Origin: Dryocosmus kuriphilus | Taxonomy: Eukaryota > Arthropoda > Insecta > Hymenoptera > Cynipidae | Assembly (NCBI GenBank): GCA_038277395.1 | Contig: CM076195.1 | Span: 159,683,911 to 159,747,910, forward strand | Length of the DNA stretch: 64,000 bases | Direction of reading: 5' to 3' | In this document: piece by piece, positions 44,695 to 56,035 of the stretch | Layout: every line of letters starts with the position of its first letter | How positions within the stretch are numbered: the first letter of the stretch is position 1 | The notes under the pieces: generated by a model | Databases searched by the model: none | Seen by the model: only the letters and a program-made list of their open reading frames with translations | Told to the model about the DNA's origin: nothing | Translations under genes and position numbers: made by a program

Positions 44695-44790
44695 GATAAC
44701 GACAACGACAACGACAACGACAATGACAACGACGACAACGACAACGACGACAACGACAACGACGACAACGCCAACAGACAGACAGACACG
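44695..44790 (+). repeat. GACAAC microsatellite followed by GACA run
   Basis: About 80 bp of GACAAC/GACGACAAC units, then CAGACAGACAGACA. The ORFs through it encode only dipeptide repeats. Confidence 0.85.
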
Positions 44791-45689
44791 GTCGTAAAAA
44801 CCATTTTTTCGGGTTCAGGAGGTCTTAAAACGTGGAGATTTCATGAAATCCGCGAAAGTCAAATTTTGCATAAATCTAATACCTTCTCTGATGAGAATGT
44901 AAAAAAGTGACAAATTACTTTATTGTACCCTCATTTTATGCAAAACTTTGAAAAATTATCGTGGAATATTTCAGGATACAGAAGATACAGACTAAGAAGT
45001 TTGGAGGAAACTTCTAAGAATGCTGGACGATAGTCCCATTGAAAGAGGCTCCTTTGAACTTAAAATTATGTCAAAAAATACATTTTTTGAACATGCTTCG
45101 CATTTAATTTTGACATATTAAAAAAACCCTGAATATTCATATCATCTTAGAAAAATTTAACTCGCATTTAGCGAGAAATTTCACGTATATGTCTGAAGCA
45201 GATCTGAAGTCTTAAAATTTTTATCACGTACTTAAGTACGTTTTCAAAAGAAAAGTTAAATGTGGATTTCAAAAAAGAAAAAGGTAAAAATTTCAAAATT
45301 CTAAATTTGACAGAATTTTAAGTAAAAACGAGAGTTAACATTATTGAGGAAGTTAGATTGGCATCAGAAAAATACTGTCACTTTCCACGTGACTTGAAAT
45401 TCACTTCACTGACATTTACATTTATGTTGTTACAAATCTCGAGACTATGACAGAGACGTAAAATTAAAATAAAATTACTTATATAGTGTTGATAAACACT
45501 GGTAAATACTTAAATCCTGTAAAACATAAAGATTTCGTAGATAAAACACCGAAGACAAAATAATAACATAGCCTCAAAACCGTCAAAATTACGCAAACAT
45601 TTGTAATCGATTTAAATAGAATTTCTACTCTTATCTTCCGTTATTGCATTTGCATGGTGAGGTTTAATTTAACTATTCCCCTACAGAAC
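44791..45689. other. no gene recognised
   Basis: The first 80 bp (CGGTCGTAAAAACC, GGGTTCAGGAGGTC) probably belong to the upstream composite repeat; the rest shows nothing identifiable. Confidence 0.4.
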
Positions 45690-45701
45690 ACGATTAAATT
45701 A
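45690..45701. repeat. PLE-3 target-site duplication, left copy
   Basis: ACGATTAAATTA at 45690-45701 and 49695-49706. Confidence 0.75.
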
Positions 45702-45765
45702 ATAAGATCGAGGAGAGATTTTGAGTCCTCTTTATCGATTTAACGTCCGGGGATAGAAATACATA

Positions 45766-46522
45766 GTAGAAAGAAGATATCAACACATCCAGACAAAAAA
45801 TTTAATGCTTAAAGTAACGTTTCGTCACTCAGCTGAGAGACCTCATCAGACAGTAAAGAAGTTAAAATCTAAAGAAAATACAAAATTCACCTTAGAAGTA
45901 AGAATATACATCAGAAATCAAAAGTAAAAAGATTGTACAGGTAAAACTTACCAAAAATACGTTGAGTTTAAATTTTTTGGAGCCATGTTGTCAGAGAAGG
46001 ATTGGAACAGATTTCGTAATTTTTTGTTTGAGAGTAAAAAGGTAAAAAAGGTAAAAAATTCCAAAAATGTCATTACTCAAATGTATCTAAAAAATGATAA
46101 AACCGGAGAAGAATAAGCAAGAATTTGGAAAGTTTGAAAAAAATTTTATTCTAGGTTAGGATAGCTTTAAGTAAGTAAGAATTAAGATAGTTACCTTGTA
46201 AGAGAAAAAACGGATGGTAATAAAATCAAGAGGCCCAAAATGGCCAATTTGAATTAGTTTAAGTAAGCATTATGAATAATAATAAAACTTTAAAATGTGA
46301 AGGTTGGAAGTGAGTTCTCTGAGTACATTGCCATGATGAGGTGGTTTGAGTACTGACAATATGGAATAGATTCATAAAGTTTGAAGGTTATAAGTGGGAG
46401 AAAAGGCGGCAAATTTGAAAAAGATATGTTACGGAAACAAAATATGGAATTTAGAAATTTGGACAAAAATAAAAAATTTAAGGTATTTAATATTGAGTTA
46501 TATGCAGAATTGTAAAATTGAA
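45766..46522 (-). repeat. PLE-3 left arm (3' side)
   Basis: Complement of 48947-49696, about 750 bp, from GTAGAAAGAAGATATCAACA to ATGCAGAATTGTAAAATTGA. Confidence 0.88.
45819..45849 (-). ncRNA. hammerhead ribozyme core, PLE-3 left arm
   Basis: Minus strand CTGATGA, stem II GTC-U-CTCAG/CTGAG-U-GAC (one U-U mismatch), GAAAC. Confidence 0.7.
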
Positions 46523-46538
46523 GGTCGGTAATTTTATT

Positions 46539-48945
46539 TCAAGCACTATTACCCCTCCTCTTTATATAAATCATTTCAACAAACAAACGTTTATAAAAAT
46601 TTTGTTCTTTTTGTAGGATCTTTATGTCATCCCATTTCATAAAAGAAGAATCGCCGTTGTGATCTGCATGAATATGTTTTGCTATTTCTTTTCTATTTTT
46701 AATGCAATGTTGGACATTTCTCAGATGTTCGTTTCTTCTAGTATCCAAAGATCTTTTGGTTTGGCCAATGTATGATAGACCACAAGAAAAGTTGAGTTCA
46801 TAAACAACATTACATTGATCAAGTTTATTTATGGGATCTTTTCCTAGTTTAATGAAAACATCAAATTTTGAATCTATTTTAAAAATAGTATTTATTTTGA
46901 AATCAGAAAAAAGTCTACGAATGGGATATGAGATGTCAGGATAAAAATTGAAAGACACATAAGTTTTATCAGTTATTATGTTGTTAGTATTAATAAGGTT
47001 TTGATTTGGAGTGGAATTATTCATATTAATTTGGAAGAGTCTATTTTTAATATGTTTTTCGATGAAATCATTAGGGTAACTGTTATATTTTAAAATTTGC
47101 TTAACAACCAAAATGTTATTTTTATGGAAGGATTTATCAGAGAGTAAAATAGCTGAATCTATTAAATTTTTATAATACCAATTTTTGGTGAATGGAATGG
47201 TTCGAAAAGAAATTGAGTAGTCTACCAGAGTATGTGTCTTTTCTATACCAGTTTGTGATAATATTGTTAGCATCGTCTCTAATAATTTTCAAGTTTAGAA
47301 ATTAATTGAATTGTCGATTTCGATTTCATGTGTAAATTGTAATTTATCATGATAACTATTGAAAAATTGAATAGTTTGTTGGACCTTATTCTTAGGGATA
47401 ACGAGAAGGATGTCGTCAACGTATCTGAGAAAAGTGTGTATTTTAAAATCAATTTTTTTGAAAATATCAATCTCTAAATCCTGTAAAACTATTTCAGCTA
47501 ATATTCCTGAAATCGGAGAACCCATTGGGGTGCCGAATTTCTGACTGTAAAATTTATTATTAAATTGAAAAAAGGTCGAATTCATTAAGAAGGTTATGCT
47601 ATTTTTAAATTCAATTAGTGGTATATTAGTAAATTTTTTAATATGTGGCCATCTTTTTTCGATGCCATCTAGAACTAGGTTTAGTGGAATGTTAGTAAAC
47701 AAAGAGAAAACATCTAATGATAAGAAGATGTGGTTATTTGGAAATTTGATTTTTCTGATAGTATCATGGAATGAAATGGAACTTTTTACAAAAGAATTTA
47801 ATTTCGGAATTGAGTCAGTTAAGATTTGGTTTAAAGTTTTTGCAAGAAAATAAGTAGGAGAATTTATGTAGGAAACAACAGGCCTAAGAGAAAAATTTTC
47901 TTTGTGTACTTTCAGAAGACCGTACATCCGAGCGATGTTAGTATTAGAAGTTGAAATTGTGTTTTTCTTTATATTTTTACCTAAATATCCTTTTATATTC
48001 CAATTATTTAAATGTTTGTGAGTTGAATTTTGTAGTTTTTTTTAAAGGGTTTGAATTAATTAAATTATAAGTATTAGGATCATTTAACATTGGTTCCATT
48101 TTAGAATAGTAAGACGATATTATCAAGAGGAACAGTAATATTGCCTTTGTCGGCACGTGTGACCAAAATGTCTTTATTGTGTGTTAAAAATTTTTTTTCT
48201 AATTTTGATATTTTTTGCTATTTGCTTATCAACCATAGATATTCTCTTAGGTTTTTTAATGTAGTTTGATGTGAGAGAGAGGACTTTGTTTCTAAGTTCA
48301 TCTCTAAGTTCCAAAGAAATTTTATCCTGATTCACTTCAAAATTTGTTTAAATTTCCAAAATCTGTTCTTTCTTTCCTGAAGTAAAACAAGAACTAAATT
48401 TAGGTCCTAAACGAATAATGTCAGAAACCGGTGTAGGCATAGTTTTTTCTGTCATATTAATAATCCAAGGATCAGGAATCGAATCAATTCTATGTTTATT
48501 AATATTGGTATCAATAGGATTTAAAGATAAAAGATATTATTAAATTTCTTGTTAAGAATTCTTTCAGTTTTACAAGTAAAACTATCATTAGAAGTTTCAA
48601 ATTCATGGAAGAGAATGGCAAAATCAGAATTAAGCATTAAATTTTTTATTTTATTTTTTGAGATATCAAAGTTTTTTTGTAAAAATTTTAAATGAATGTG
48701 TATGTTCTGAATCTCGATTTTCCTGACTTGGTTTTTTAATCTGTCAGTTACATGGTTAAGATTTTTAGCACTGTAAGAACTATACATTTAGAGATTTTTG
48801 ACATTTTTGATACAGTTGTTGATATTGTTGGAAAATAATTCAGAACGGCGACAATTGAGTAAGAAATTTTTTCTGCAAGTGGCAGTTTTAATCTTATTAG
48901 AGTAATTAAGCAAACCTCTGAACTCTGATGCGACCTCAGATTTCA
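46539..48945 (-). pseudogene. PLE-3 reverse transcriptase plus GIY-YIG endonuclease
   Basis: Read from 48945: N-terminal helical part (FRGLLNYSNKIKTATCRKNF; MYSSYSAKNLNHVTDRLKNQ) with a stop between, the ADKGNITVPLD box near 48150, then ARMYGLLKVHKENFSLRPVV, SLDVFSLFTNIPL (motif A), GTPMGSPISGIL (motif B) and FLRYVDDILLVIP (motif C, about 47405). After a frameshift near 47280 the last frame has the GIY-YIG domain CGLSYIGQTKRSLDTRRNEH and EMIYIKRRG, stopping at 46539. Several stops exist between 47930 and 48520. All RT catalytic motifs are intact. Confidence 0.9.
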
Positions 48946-48946
48946 A

Positions 48947-49696
48947 TTTCAATTTTACAATTCTGCATATAACTCAATATTAAATACCTTAAATTCTTTA
49001 TTTTTGTCCAAATTTCTAAATTCCATATTTTGTTTCCTTATCATATCTTTTTCAAATTTGCCGCTTTTTCTCTTACTTATAACCTTTAAACTTTATGAAT
49101 CTACTCCATATTGTCAGTACTCAAACCACCTCATCATGGCAATGTACTCAGAGAACTCACTTCCAACTTTCACATTTTAAAGTTTTATTATTATTCACAA
49201 TGCTTATTTAAACTAATTCAAATTGGCCATTGTGGGCCTCTTGATTTTATTACCATCCATTTTTTCTCTTACAAGGTAACTATCTTAATTTTTACTTACT
49301 TAAAACTATGCTAACCTAGAATAAAATTTTTTTTTCAAACTTTCTAAATTTTTACTTATTCTTCTCCGGTTTTATCATTTTTTAGATACATTTGAGCAAA
49401 GACATTTTTGGAATTTTTTACCGTTTTACTCTCAAACAAAAAATTACAAAATCTGTTCCAATCCTTCTTTGACAACATGACTCCAAAAAATGTAAACTCA
49501 ACGTATTTTTGGTAAGTTTTACTTGTACAATCTTTTTACTTCTGATTTCTGATGTATATTCTTACTTCTAAGGTGAATTTTGTATTTTCTTTAGATTTTA
49601 ACTTATTTACTGTCTGATGAGGTCTCTCAGCTGAGTGACGAAACGTTACTTTAAACATTAAATTTTTGTCTGGATGTGTTGATATCTTCTTTCTAC
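48947..49696 (+). repeat. PLE-3 right arm
   Basis: Inverted partner of 45766-46522, joined to the 5' coding end. Confidence 0.88.
49614..49644 (+). ncRNA. hammerhead ribozyme core, PLE-3 right arm
   Basis: CTGATGA (49614-49620), stem II as in the left arm, GAAAC (49640-49644). Confidence 0.7.
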
Positions 49697-49706
49697 GATT
49701 AAATTA

Positions 49707-50342
49707 TTTTCAAAAACAAAAATATGACACAACAAAAGCCTACAGTCTTTCAAAAACTTGGTTATTTGCTTTCCCATCATTTCTCAAGTTTCTCGGTTCA
49801 TCCCGCGTTCCGTACGTTCCGTTTGTCAATATCGTTCGTCGCTTTTATGAACGAACTGGCACAACCTTGAATATCCATGACGTCACAGCAAGGATAATTT
49901 AGAAACCGTCAAACTGTCAAATGAATTTCAATATTATGGATATAGCTACCCGAATCGGCCCGAAGAGGCGCCACTATACCGATAGCTGTGCTTCCTCTGG
50001 GCATGTTTACTCTCCGTTTCTCTCTGGTACAATGTATGGGATTAACAAAAATGATCATATATTAATTATAAATTATTACTTGTGAAGTAGTAATAAATTG
50101 TATTATTGCAATTATTATTATTTCATAAATATTATTCTTTGCCATTCGTGCTTTAAAAATCCTGCCGCCGCGTGGGGCAAAAAAAAACGTCCGTGGACAA
50201 ATTGATTTTCAGAAGAAAATTATTATCCGATTTTAACTTTTTTTTCTAAATGAAAAACAATAAAATTTCGCATCGAATTGTCATGGCCGATTTTCAAATT
50301 TTCTTTTATTTTTTTGTTTATTTATTTACAAAGTTGAAAAAA
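49707..50342. other. no gene recognised
   Basis: Part of this stretch (49.8-50.0 kb) has higher GC and might be unique host sequence. No domain identified. Confidence 0.35.
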
Positions 50343-51130
50343 TAATAATTTTTGAATTTTGAAGTATACCGGTTTTTAAAAAATGCTTTGATTCAAGCAG
50401 AAACACCAAGAAAACTAAAATCAGCTATCCAGAAAAGATGTCCAATAGCAATGCAGATATTAAAAAAATTATTGAATTTGTTAATAGCAAATAAGTGAAT
50501 GAAACTGATTTTGGTTGGATTGGCGGCGATTCGTCACTTGATTCGCACTAAACTTGAGCAATTTATATTCAAAAAAAGTTTTTTAGTTAAACTAATAAAA
50601 GTTGATAAATAATTTGTTATTTCAACAACAATTTTTATAAAAAAATATCCATATCAGGTATTTTTGATGGAATAAATAAATTTCTTTCTATTGAATTGAT
50701 CACATATTACTTGGAAATAAAATATAAGTACAATACTTGACCACCAAATTAAAATAAATAATTGTTTTAAACTACCTTAATTAAAAAATATACTATTTGG
50801 CGATTTGTGGAGGCACAAAGTTAATTTTTCGGTTCAATTAACTGTAAATAAGTATCTTCTAAAATTTAAAGAACATTGTGATGAAAGTAAACAATTTATT
50901 ACTGTAAACAACAATTTTTTAAAGAAAATTTTATCATTGTATGTATTTATGAATAAAATACCTTTTTTCACGGAATTAACAGTCTGTTATTCAGGAATGA
51001 TTTTTTGCTATGAATCGATAACATTTGATAATTGTTTTAACCAAACTTAATTAACAAATTCATTATTCGGATATTTTTCAGCATTTAAACTTGTTTTTTT
51101 TGTGTAATCAACTTTTAATAAAACATTTTT
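50343..51130 (+). repeat. left inverted repeat of the RAG1-like transposon
   Basis: Complement of about 54240-55048. The small ORF at 50805-51050 is a by-product; it recurs as the ORF at 54331-54597 on the other strand. Confidence 0.8.
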
Positions 51131-51366
51131 TTAACTTTTTAAATACATTTTCTTATATTCTCATTTTGAATATTCGCGCGCTTTATTTTATCAGCAAACA
51201 GCGCCCCCAGACTCTGCGCACTCTAACCTAAAGTCCTCCTATAAGTGGGAAAAGCCGCACCCCGTGTAAAATTTTAGTGCTTGTGAGTAGTTAGAGGTGA
51301 ATTAAAATTAATCTATTGTAAAATGAAATAATAATTCTTGTATTAGCTCCTTCACAAATTTATTTA

Positions 51367-51714
51367 TTACTCTGTTACATAATTGAACTCAACATTATTG
51401 TAAACCCCATCTAGGTACTTCATTCGCAGCTTCTTCGAGACAGCGGCTTCTTGCATCTTTTCCAACATTGTAGTATCTCCATCGAAAACCTTCAAGAGTC
51501 TTCCTGGTAGAAATATGGTGAAACTCTTCCCCAGTTCTGCTACAATCCTCGCACCATATTTCGTCTGGACTTCGCAGATGCTCGTCACAGCATATGTCTC
51601 ATTAAGAGTCAACTCAGACATCGACTTCGTGGGTAGGAAGCTCTCCATACGACCAATCGAATTAAGTTGCGTTAGATCCATTTTGCTGTTCTTGGAGAGG
51701 AATACTTGTAACAA
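51367..51714 (-). CDS. hypothetical protein of 115 aa inside the RAG1-like transposon
   Basis: Uninterrupted small ORF: basic N-terminus, then RMESFLPTKSMSELTLNETY, CEVQTKYGARIVAELGKSFT, IFLPGRLLKVF and a C-terminus ending YNNVEFNYVTE. The pattern of alternating beta-like segments looks like an OB-fold or similar small single-strand-binding domain, but that is inference. It is upstream of, and divergent from, the transposase, about 300 bp away. It is one of the few uninterrupted element-encoded ORFs in the window. Start chosen at the first ATG; a second ATG (MDLTQL) 11 codons on is equally possible. Confidence 0.55.
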   Translation of the reverse strand: MLQVFLSKNSKMDLTQLNSIGRMESFLPTKSMSELTLNETYAVTSICEVQTKYGARIVAELGKSFTIFLPGRLLKVFDGDTTMLEKMQEAAVSKKLRMKYLDGVYNNVEFNYVTE

Positions 51715-52016
51715 GGTTCTGATGGTGAAGCGTTGAAGGTATATAATATAAGATTTTTAGAAATATTTTACAGGTGGGGATATTATTATGAAATCAAAGT
51801 AATTCTAAGAAAAACACTTTCTGTTATACTGATATCATCAAAACTGCATGTGATACACATACATCCTGAAAAAAATGAATATCGGCACTAAAGGCATTGT
51901 TGAGAGCACGGCGTATCTTACGAACTGTGTGTTTATAGGTTATGATGTTTTTCTTCAATCGAGATTTTTTTACATGTTATAACATTTAGTACAATTCTCA
52001 TGTTTCTTGACATTTT

Positions 52017-53961
52017 TTGAAGATGGATTTTCTCGAAGTTTGCAATAGGGAATTGAGCAATTTGCTTATACATTCGAATTCTAACTCAGTAGAAAATCTG
52101 CTGACTTATTTACAGGAAAAGTATAATCCTTCTAACAATTTACGAGAGCATATTCGCGTCAACCTTACACGCTATTTTATGCCGGCATTCTCCAAAAAAT
52201 GGAAAAAATTTTTCTCGGATATAGTAAAACGTGAGGAAAAGTTTCTAGAGCAAAATAAAACCTGGTTAGACTCAAAATTTTCAGCATCATCAAAGGCCTC
52301 CTCGTCAAATATTCGGAAAGCAAAGAGCTTCGGGGAATGCTCCGAGAAAACCAAGAAAAGAAGGATTGAAGCACTTAAACACTTAATTTTAGCAGATGAA
52401 GTTGATTTTTTACTAATTTACAGACTTTGGACAATAAAACTGCGATTGAAATTGTTAAAAAGGGCATTGTAAATGACCCTATAATTGTTGAATCAGCAGT
52501 TCAAACTAAAAATGCAATCCCTTTCACTAATGATGAAGCTCTAGCACTTTTTGTTGATTTAAAATTGACAAAAAATAAGTATGCACTTTTAAGGAAACTC
52601 TTGCAAGACAAAAATGCAGATATTCTTCCTACTTACAAACTGGTTGTTAACGCAAAAAGAAATTGTTACCCACCAAGTACTGCAATAAATATAACTGAAA
52701 CAGGAGCCACTGTTCGGCTTCAAGACCTTTTGGATCATACTGTTGCAAGACTGCTAAAAGTCAAAGATGTCAAACCTGGAAATGTAAAGCATTTAAAAAT
52801 GATCTCGAAATATGGCGGTGATGGCACGCCTAGATTTAATCCATAGAGGCAACTTTTAGAAGATTCTGAAAATTCAGATGAAAGCCTCTTTTTGATGTCC
52901 TTGGTTCCTCTTCGTCTTGAACGCTCAAAAGATTCATCATTGCCACTAATTTAAAAAATCCTCGACCTTGTTCGTCAAAAAATTGTATACCAATAATGTT
53001 TGGATATGCCAAGGAGACAAAATCAAAAATTTTGCTTGAATTTGGCAATATTGACAAGCAAATAAAAAGACTAAAGAAAAGCGAAGTTGAAATTGATGGT
53101 TCCCTTTTTTATGTAGAGCACGAACTAACTGGAACAATGATTGATGGAAAAGTATGTCAACATCTCAGTGGAACAACATCTGCAGCGAATTGTTCTATCT
53201 GCGAAGCAAAACCAAGTCAGATGAATAATTTAATGCGAGTCCTGCAAAGAGAGGAAAATAAGGATTCATTTAGGTTTGGATTGAAAGTTTTGCATTTATG
53301 GACAAGACTTATGGAATGCGTATTAAACATAAGCTATCGATTGCCACTAAAAATGTGGGCATGCAGAAAAGATGAGGATAAAGAAGTTCGCGATACCACG
53401 AAAGATCTCATAAAAAGAGAAATTCGTCAACAACTTGGTTTAATTGTAGACACCCCAAAGCCAGGTTCTGGCTCTTCTAAAGATGGAAACACATCCAGAA
53501 AGTTCTTTGAAAACTATAAGACGATTTCCAAAATTACCAGCTTCGATGAAGAAATTTTTAAAAAGTTGTACATACTATTGCAACTTTTGGCGTGTTAAAA
53601 ACCAGTCGATACAAACTTGTTGCGCAAACATTGTCTGGAAACAGCAGAATTGTATGTAGAAAAATACAGTTGGTACTTCATGCCTGCATCATTACATAAA
53701 GTTTTAATTCATGGTCCCAACATAATCGACTCCCTTGTTGTCCCAATCGGTGAATCATCAGAAGAGGCACAAGAAGCTGAAAATAAAGACTTGAAAAGAT
53801 GCAGTCGTACAAGAACAAGTCGTACTGACACAAATACTGACTTACTGCATTACCTCTTATTCTCTGCTCATCTCTATATAACAAGTTTAAGAACTGATTT
53901 CGTAAAGCCAGAAAGACCATTGCTTCCAGAAGCTAGAGAAATGCTTCTAGAAAGTACCTAA
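52017..53961 (+). pseudogene. RAG1-like DDE transposase, frameshifted
   Basis: Four pieces in three frames. 52017-52472: N-terminal helical region. 52427-52846: TKNKYALLRKLLQDKNADIL to SKYGGDGTPRFNP (first-aspartate candidate in GGDG), continuing as ESLFLMSLVPLRL beyond a stop. A shift near 52950 gives NPRPCSSKNCIPIMFGYAKE; then MIDGKVCQHLSGTTSAANCS with ICEAKPSQMN (CxxC zinc element), VLHLWTRLMEC and SSKDGNTSRKFFENY. After TAA at 53596: SWYFMPASLHKVLIHGPNII and SSEEAQEAENKDLKRCSR (glutamate candidate). The order CxxC, GN-x-RKF, HK-x-LxH, E-rich helix resembles the RAG1/Transib core by eye. The second aspartate is not identified. Confidence 0.65.
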
Positions 53962-54239
53962 TAGCACTAACTCTGGTCATTTGATTAGAACTGCCTCCGA
54001 TCATTTTATCGTAGTAGGTTATTTTCAAAATCAAACGATCAGTTCCGTTAACCGAAAAATAAAGTCAAGTAGTAATTGAGGTTCTTTAATAAGTCATCAA
54101 TTTTTATCAACTTGTGGCAAGAAATTATTGCTAAATAATTTTAATTATATTACAGAAAAAAAAATTGACTTTACAAATGCATTAGCCGGGAAAAATTTTA
54201 GTACATTGTTAAGAAAAATAGTGGATTGTTATCGAACCA

Positions 54240-55048
54240 TCAAAAAAAGTTAAAAAAATGTGTTATTAACAGTTGATTACACACAAAGAAACAAGCATAA
54301 ATGCTGAAAAATAGCCAAATAATGAATTTGTTAATTAAGTTTGGTTAAACAATTATCAAATGTTATCGATTCATAGCAAAAAATCACTCCTGAATAACTG
54401 ACTGTTAATTCCGTGAAAAAAGGTATTTTATTCATAAATAAATAGAATGATAAGATTTTGTTTACACAATTGTTGTTTACAGTAATAAATTGTTTACTTT
54501 CATCAAAGTGTTCTTTAAAATTTAGACGATAGTTATTTACAGTTAACTGGAACGAAAAAATCAACTTTGTGCCTCCACAAATAGCCAAATAGTGCATTTG
54601 TTAATTGAGGTAGTTTAAAAAATTATTAATTTTAATTTGATGGCCAAATATTGTAGTTAGATTTTATTTCCAAGTAATATGTGATCGATTCAATAGAAAA
54701 ACTTGATTTATTCCATCAAAAAAACCTGATGTGGATATGTGTTTATAAAAATTGCTGTTGAAATAACAAATTATTTATCAAATTTTATTAGTTTAACTAA
54801 AAAACTCTTTTTGTATATAAATTGTTCAAATTTAGTGCGAATCAAGTGACGAATCGACGCCAATCCAAGCAAAACAATTTTCATTCACTTATTTGTTTAT
54901 AACAAATTCAATAAATTTTTTAATATTTGCATTGCTATTGGAAATCTTTTTTGGATAGTTGCTTTTAGTTTTCTTGGTGTTTCTAATTGAATCAAAGCAT
55001 TTTTTAAAAACCGGTATACTTCAAAAGTCATAAAAATTATTATAATTT
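54240..55048 (-). repeat. right inverted repeat of the RAG1-like transposon
   Basis: Pairs with the left repeat; ends near GGTTTTTAAAAAATGC and AAGTATACCGG. Confidence 0.8.
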
Positions 55049-55049
55049 G

Positions 55050-56035
55050 AGCCAAAATTTCAAAAAACTTATTTTGCCCCAGCACCGACATTTTGTTCTT
55101 TTAAAAAAACAAAAGTTGTGCTGCATTGTGGTAAATTTGTGCTCAATTGTGCCGCAAAAGACTTTTAGAAAAAATCCAAATTTTATCCAAAATCTCCAAA
55201 AAAAATTTTTGGCCCAGCACCGCTATTTTGTTTTTTCAAAAAAAACAAAAGTTGTGCTGGGTTGTGCTAGCCTAGCACAACAAAACCTCCCTAAGACACT
55301 TTTCGCTCAGAATTATATTTTCGAAATTAGATCAACCTTATTGAAATTGTAATTATTTTTTGACCCAAAATTGTCAAAAATGCGAATTTTGAAAACCGAA
55401 AAGTTGTGCTGAATTGTACTAGCCTAGCAAAACAGAACATCCGCAAGAAACTTTTCCCTTATTAGAAGCACTTTTTGTAACTTAAAATAATTTTTTTTTT
55501 TGTAATTTATTAGTAACTATTTAGTAATTGATACCTTTACCTTTTACTTTTACTTTATTTTTTAAATAAAATGTATTTTTTACAAAAAGAACACTAAAAT
55601 ACATATTTCAACTTATACGTAATTTGAGTACTAATTATTATTATAGAATAAAATATTTGTTTTACTAGCATAACTCAGCACAACATTCCGATTTTCAAAA
55701 TTTACATTTTTGAAAATTTTGATTCAAAAACTTATTACAAGTTTCAAAAAGTTGAGCTAATTTCGAAAATATAAGTTTCAGCGAAAAGCGTCTTAGGAAG
55801 GTTTTGTTGTGCTAGGCTCGCACAATTCAGCACAAATTTTTTTTTTTTTTGAAAAAATAAAATGGCGATGCTAAAGAAACTTTTTTTTGAAATTTTTACT
55901 CAAATTTTTATATTTACGAAAAAGCTTTTGCGACACAATTGAGCTCAAATCTAGCAAAATTCAGCACAACTATTGTTTTTCTGAAAAAAACACAATTTCG
56001 GTGCTGGGCCAAAAAACGTTTTTTGAAATTTTTAG
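55050..56035. mobile_element. foldback element with CCCAGCACCG inverted repeats
   Basis: Left half (55055-55470) and right half (about 55680-56030) are imperfect complements. Shared words: GCCCAGCACCG, AACAAAAGTTGTGCTG, GTGCTAGCCTAGCACAAC and TTTTCGCTCAGAATTATATT, the last three also forming local palindromes. No coding capacity. It starts directly at the end of the RAG1-like transposon. Confidence 0.7.

Larger units (their letters stand above)
45702..49694 (-). mobile_element. PLE-3, Penelope-like element with inverted arms and 3' tail
   Basis: Within a 12-bp target duplication. On the minus strand: arm (49696-48947), coding region (48946-46539), arm (46522-45766) and tail (45765-45702) with GTTAAAT box and GAGGA/TCCTC hairpin, homologous to that of PLE-2. 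Hammerhead cores in both arms. It keeps more of the N-terminal coding region than PLE-1 or PLE-2. Confidence 0.88.
50343..55048 (+). mobile_element. DNA transposon with long inverted repeats and RAG1-like transposase
   Basis: Inverted repeats of about 0.8 kb: 50343 to about 51130 and about 54240-55048, sharing AAGTATACCGGTTTTTAAAA, TTTGTGGAGGCACAAAGTT and GGAATTAACAGTC words in opposite orientation. Between them a minus-strand small ORF (51367-51714) and a plus-strand multi-frame transposase (52017-53961) are divergently arranged. Exact ends and target duplication not resolved. Confidence 0.75.

Noticed and set aside
44582..44910. Aspartate/asparagine repeat protein
   Set aside because: Direct translation of the GACAAC microsatellite.
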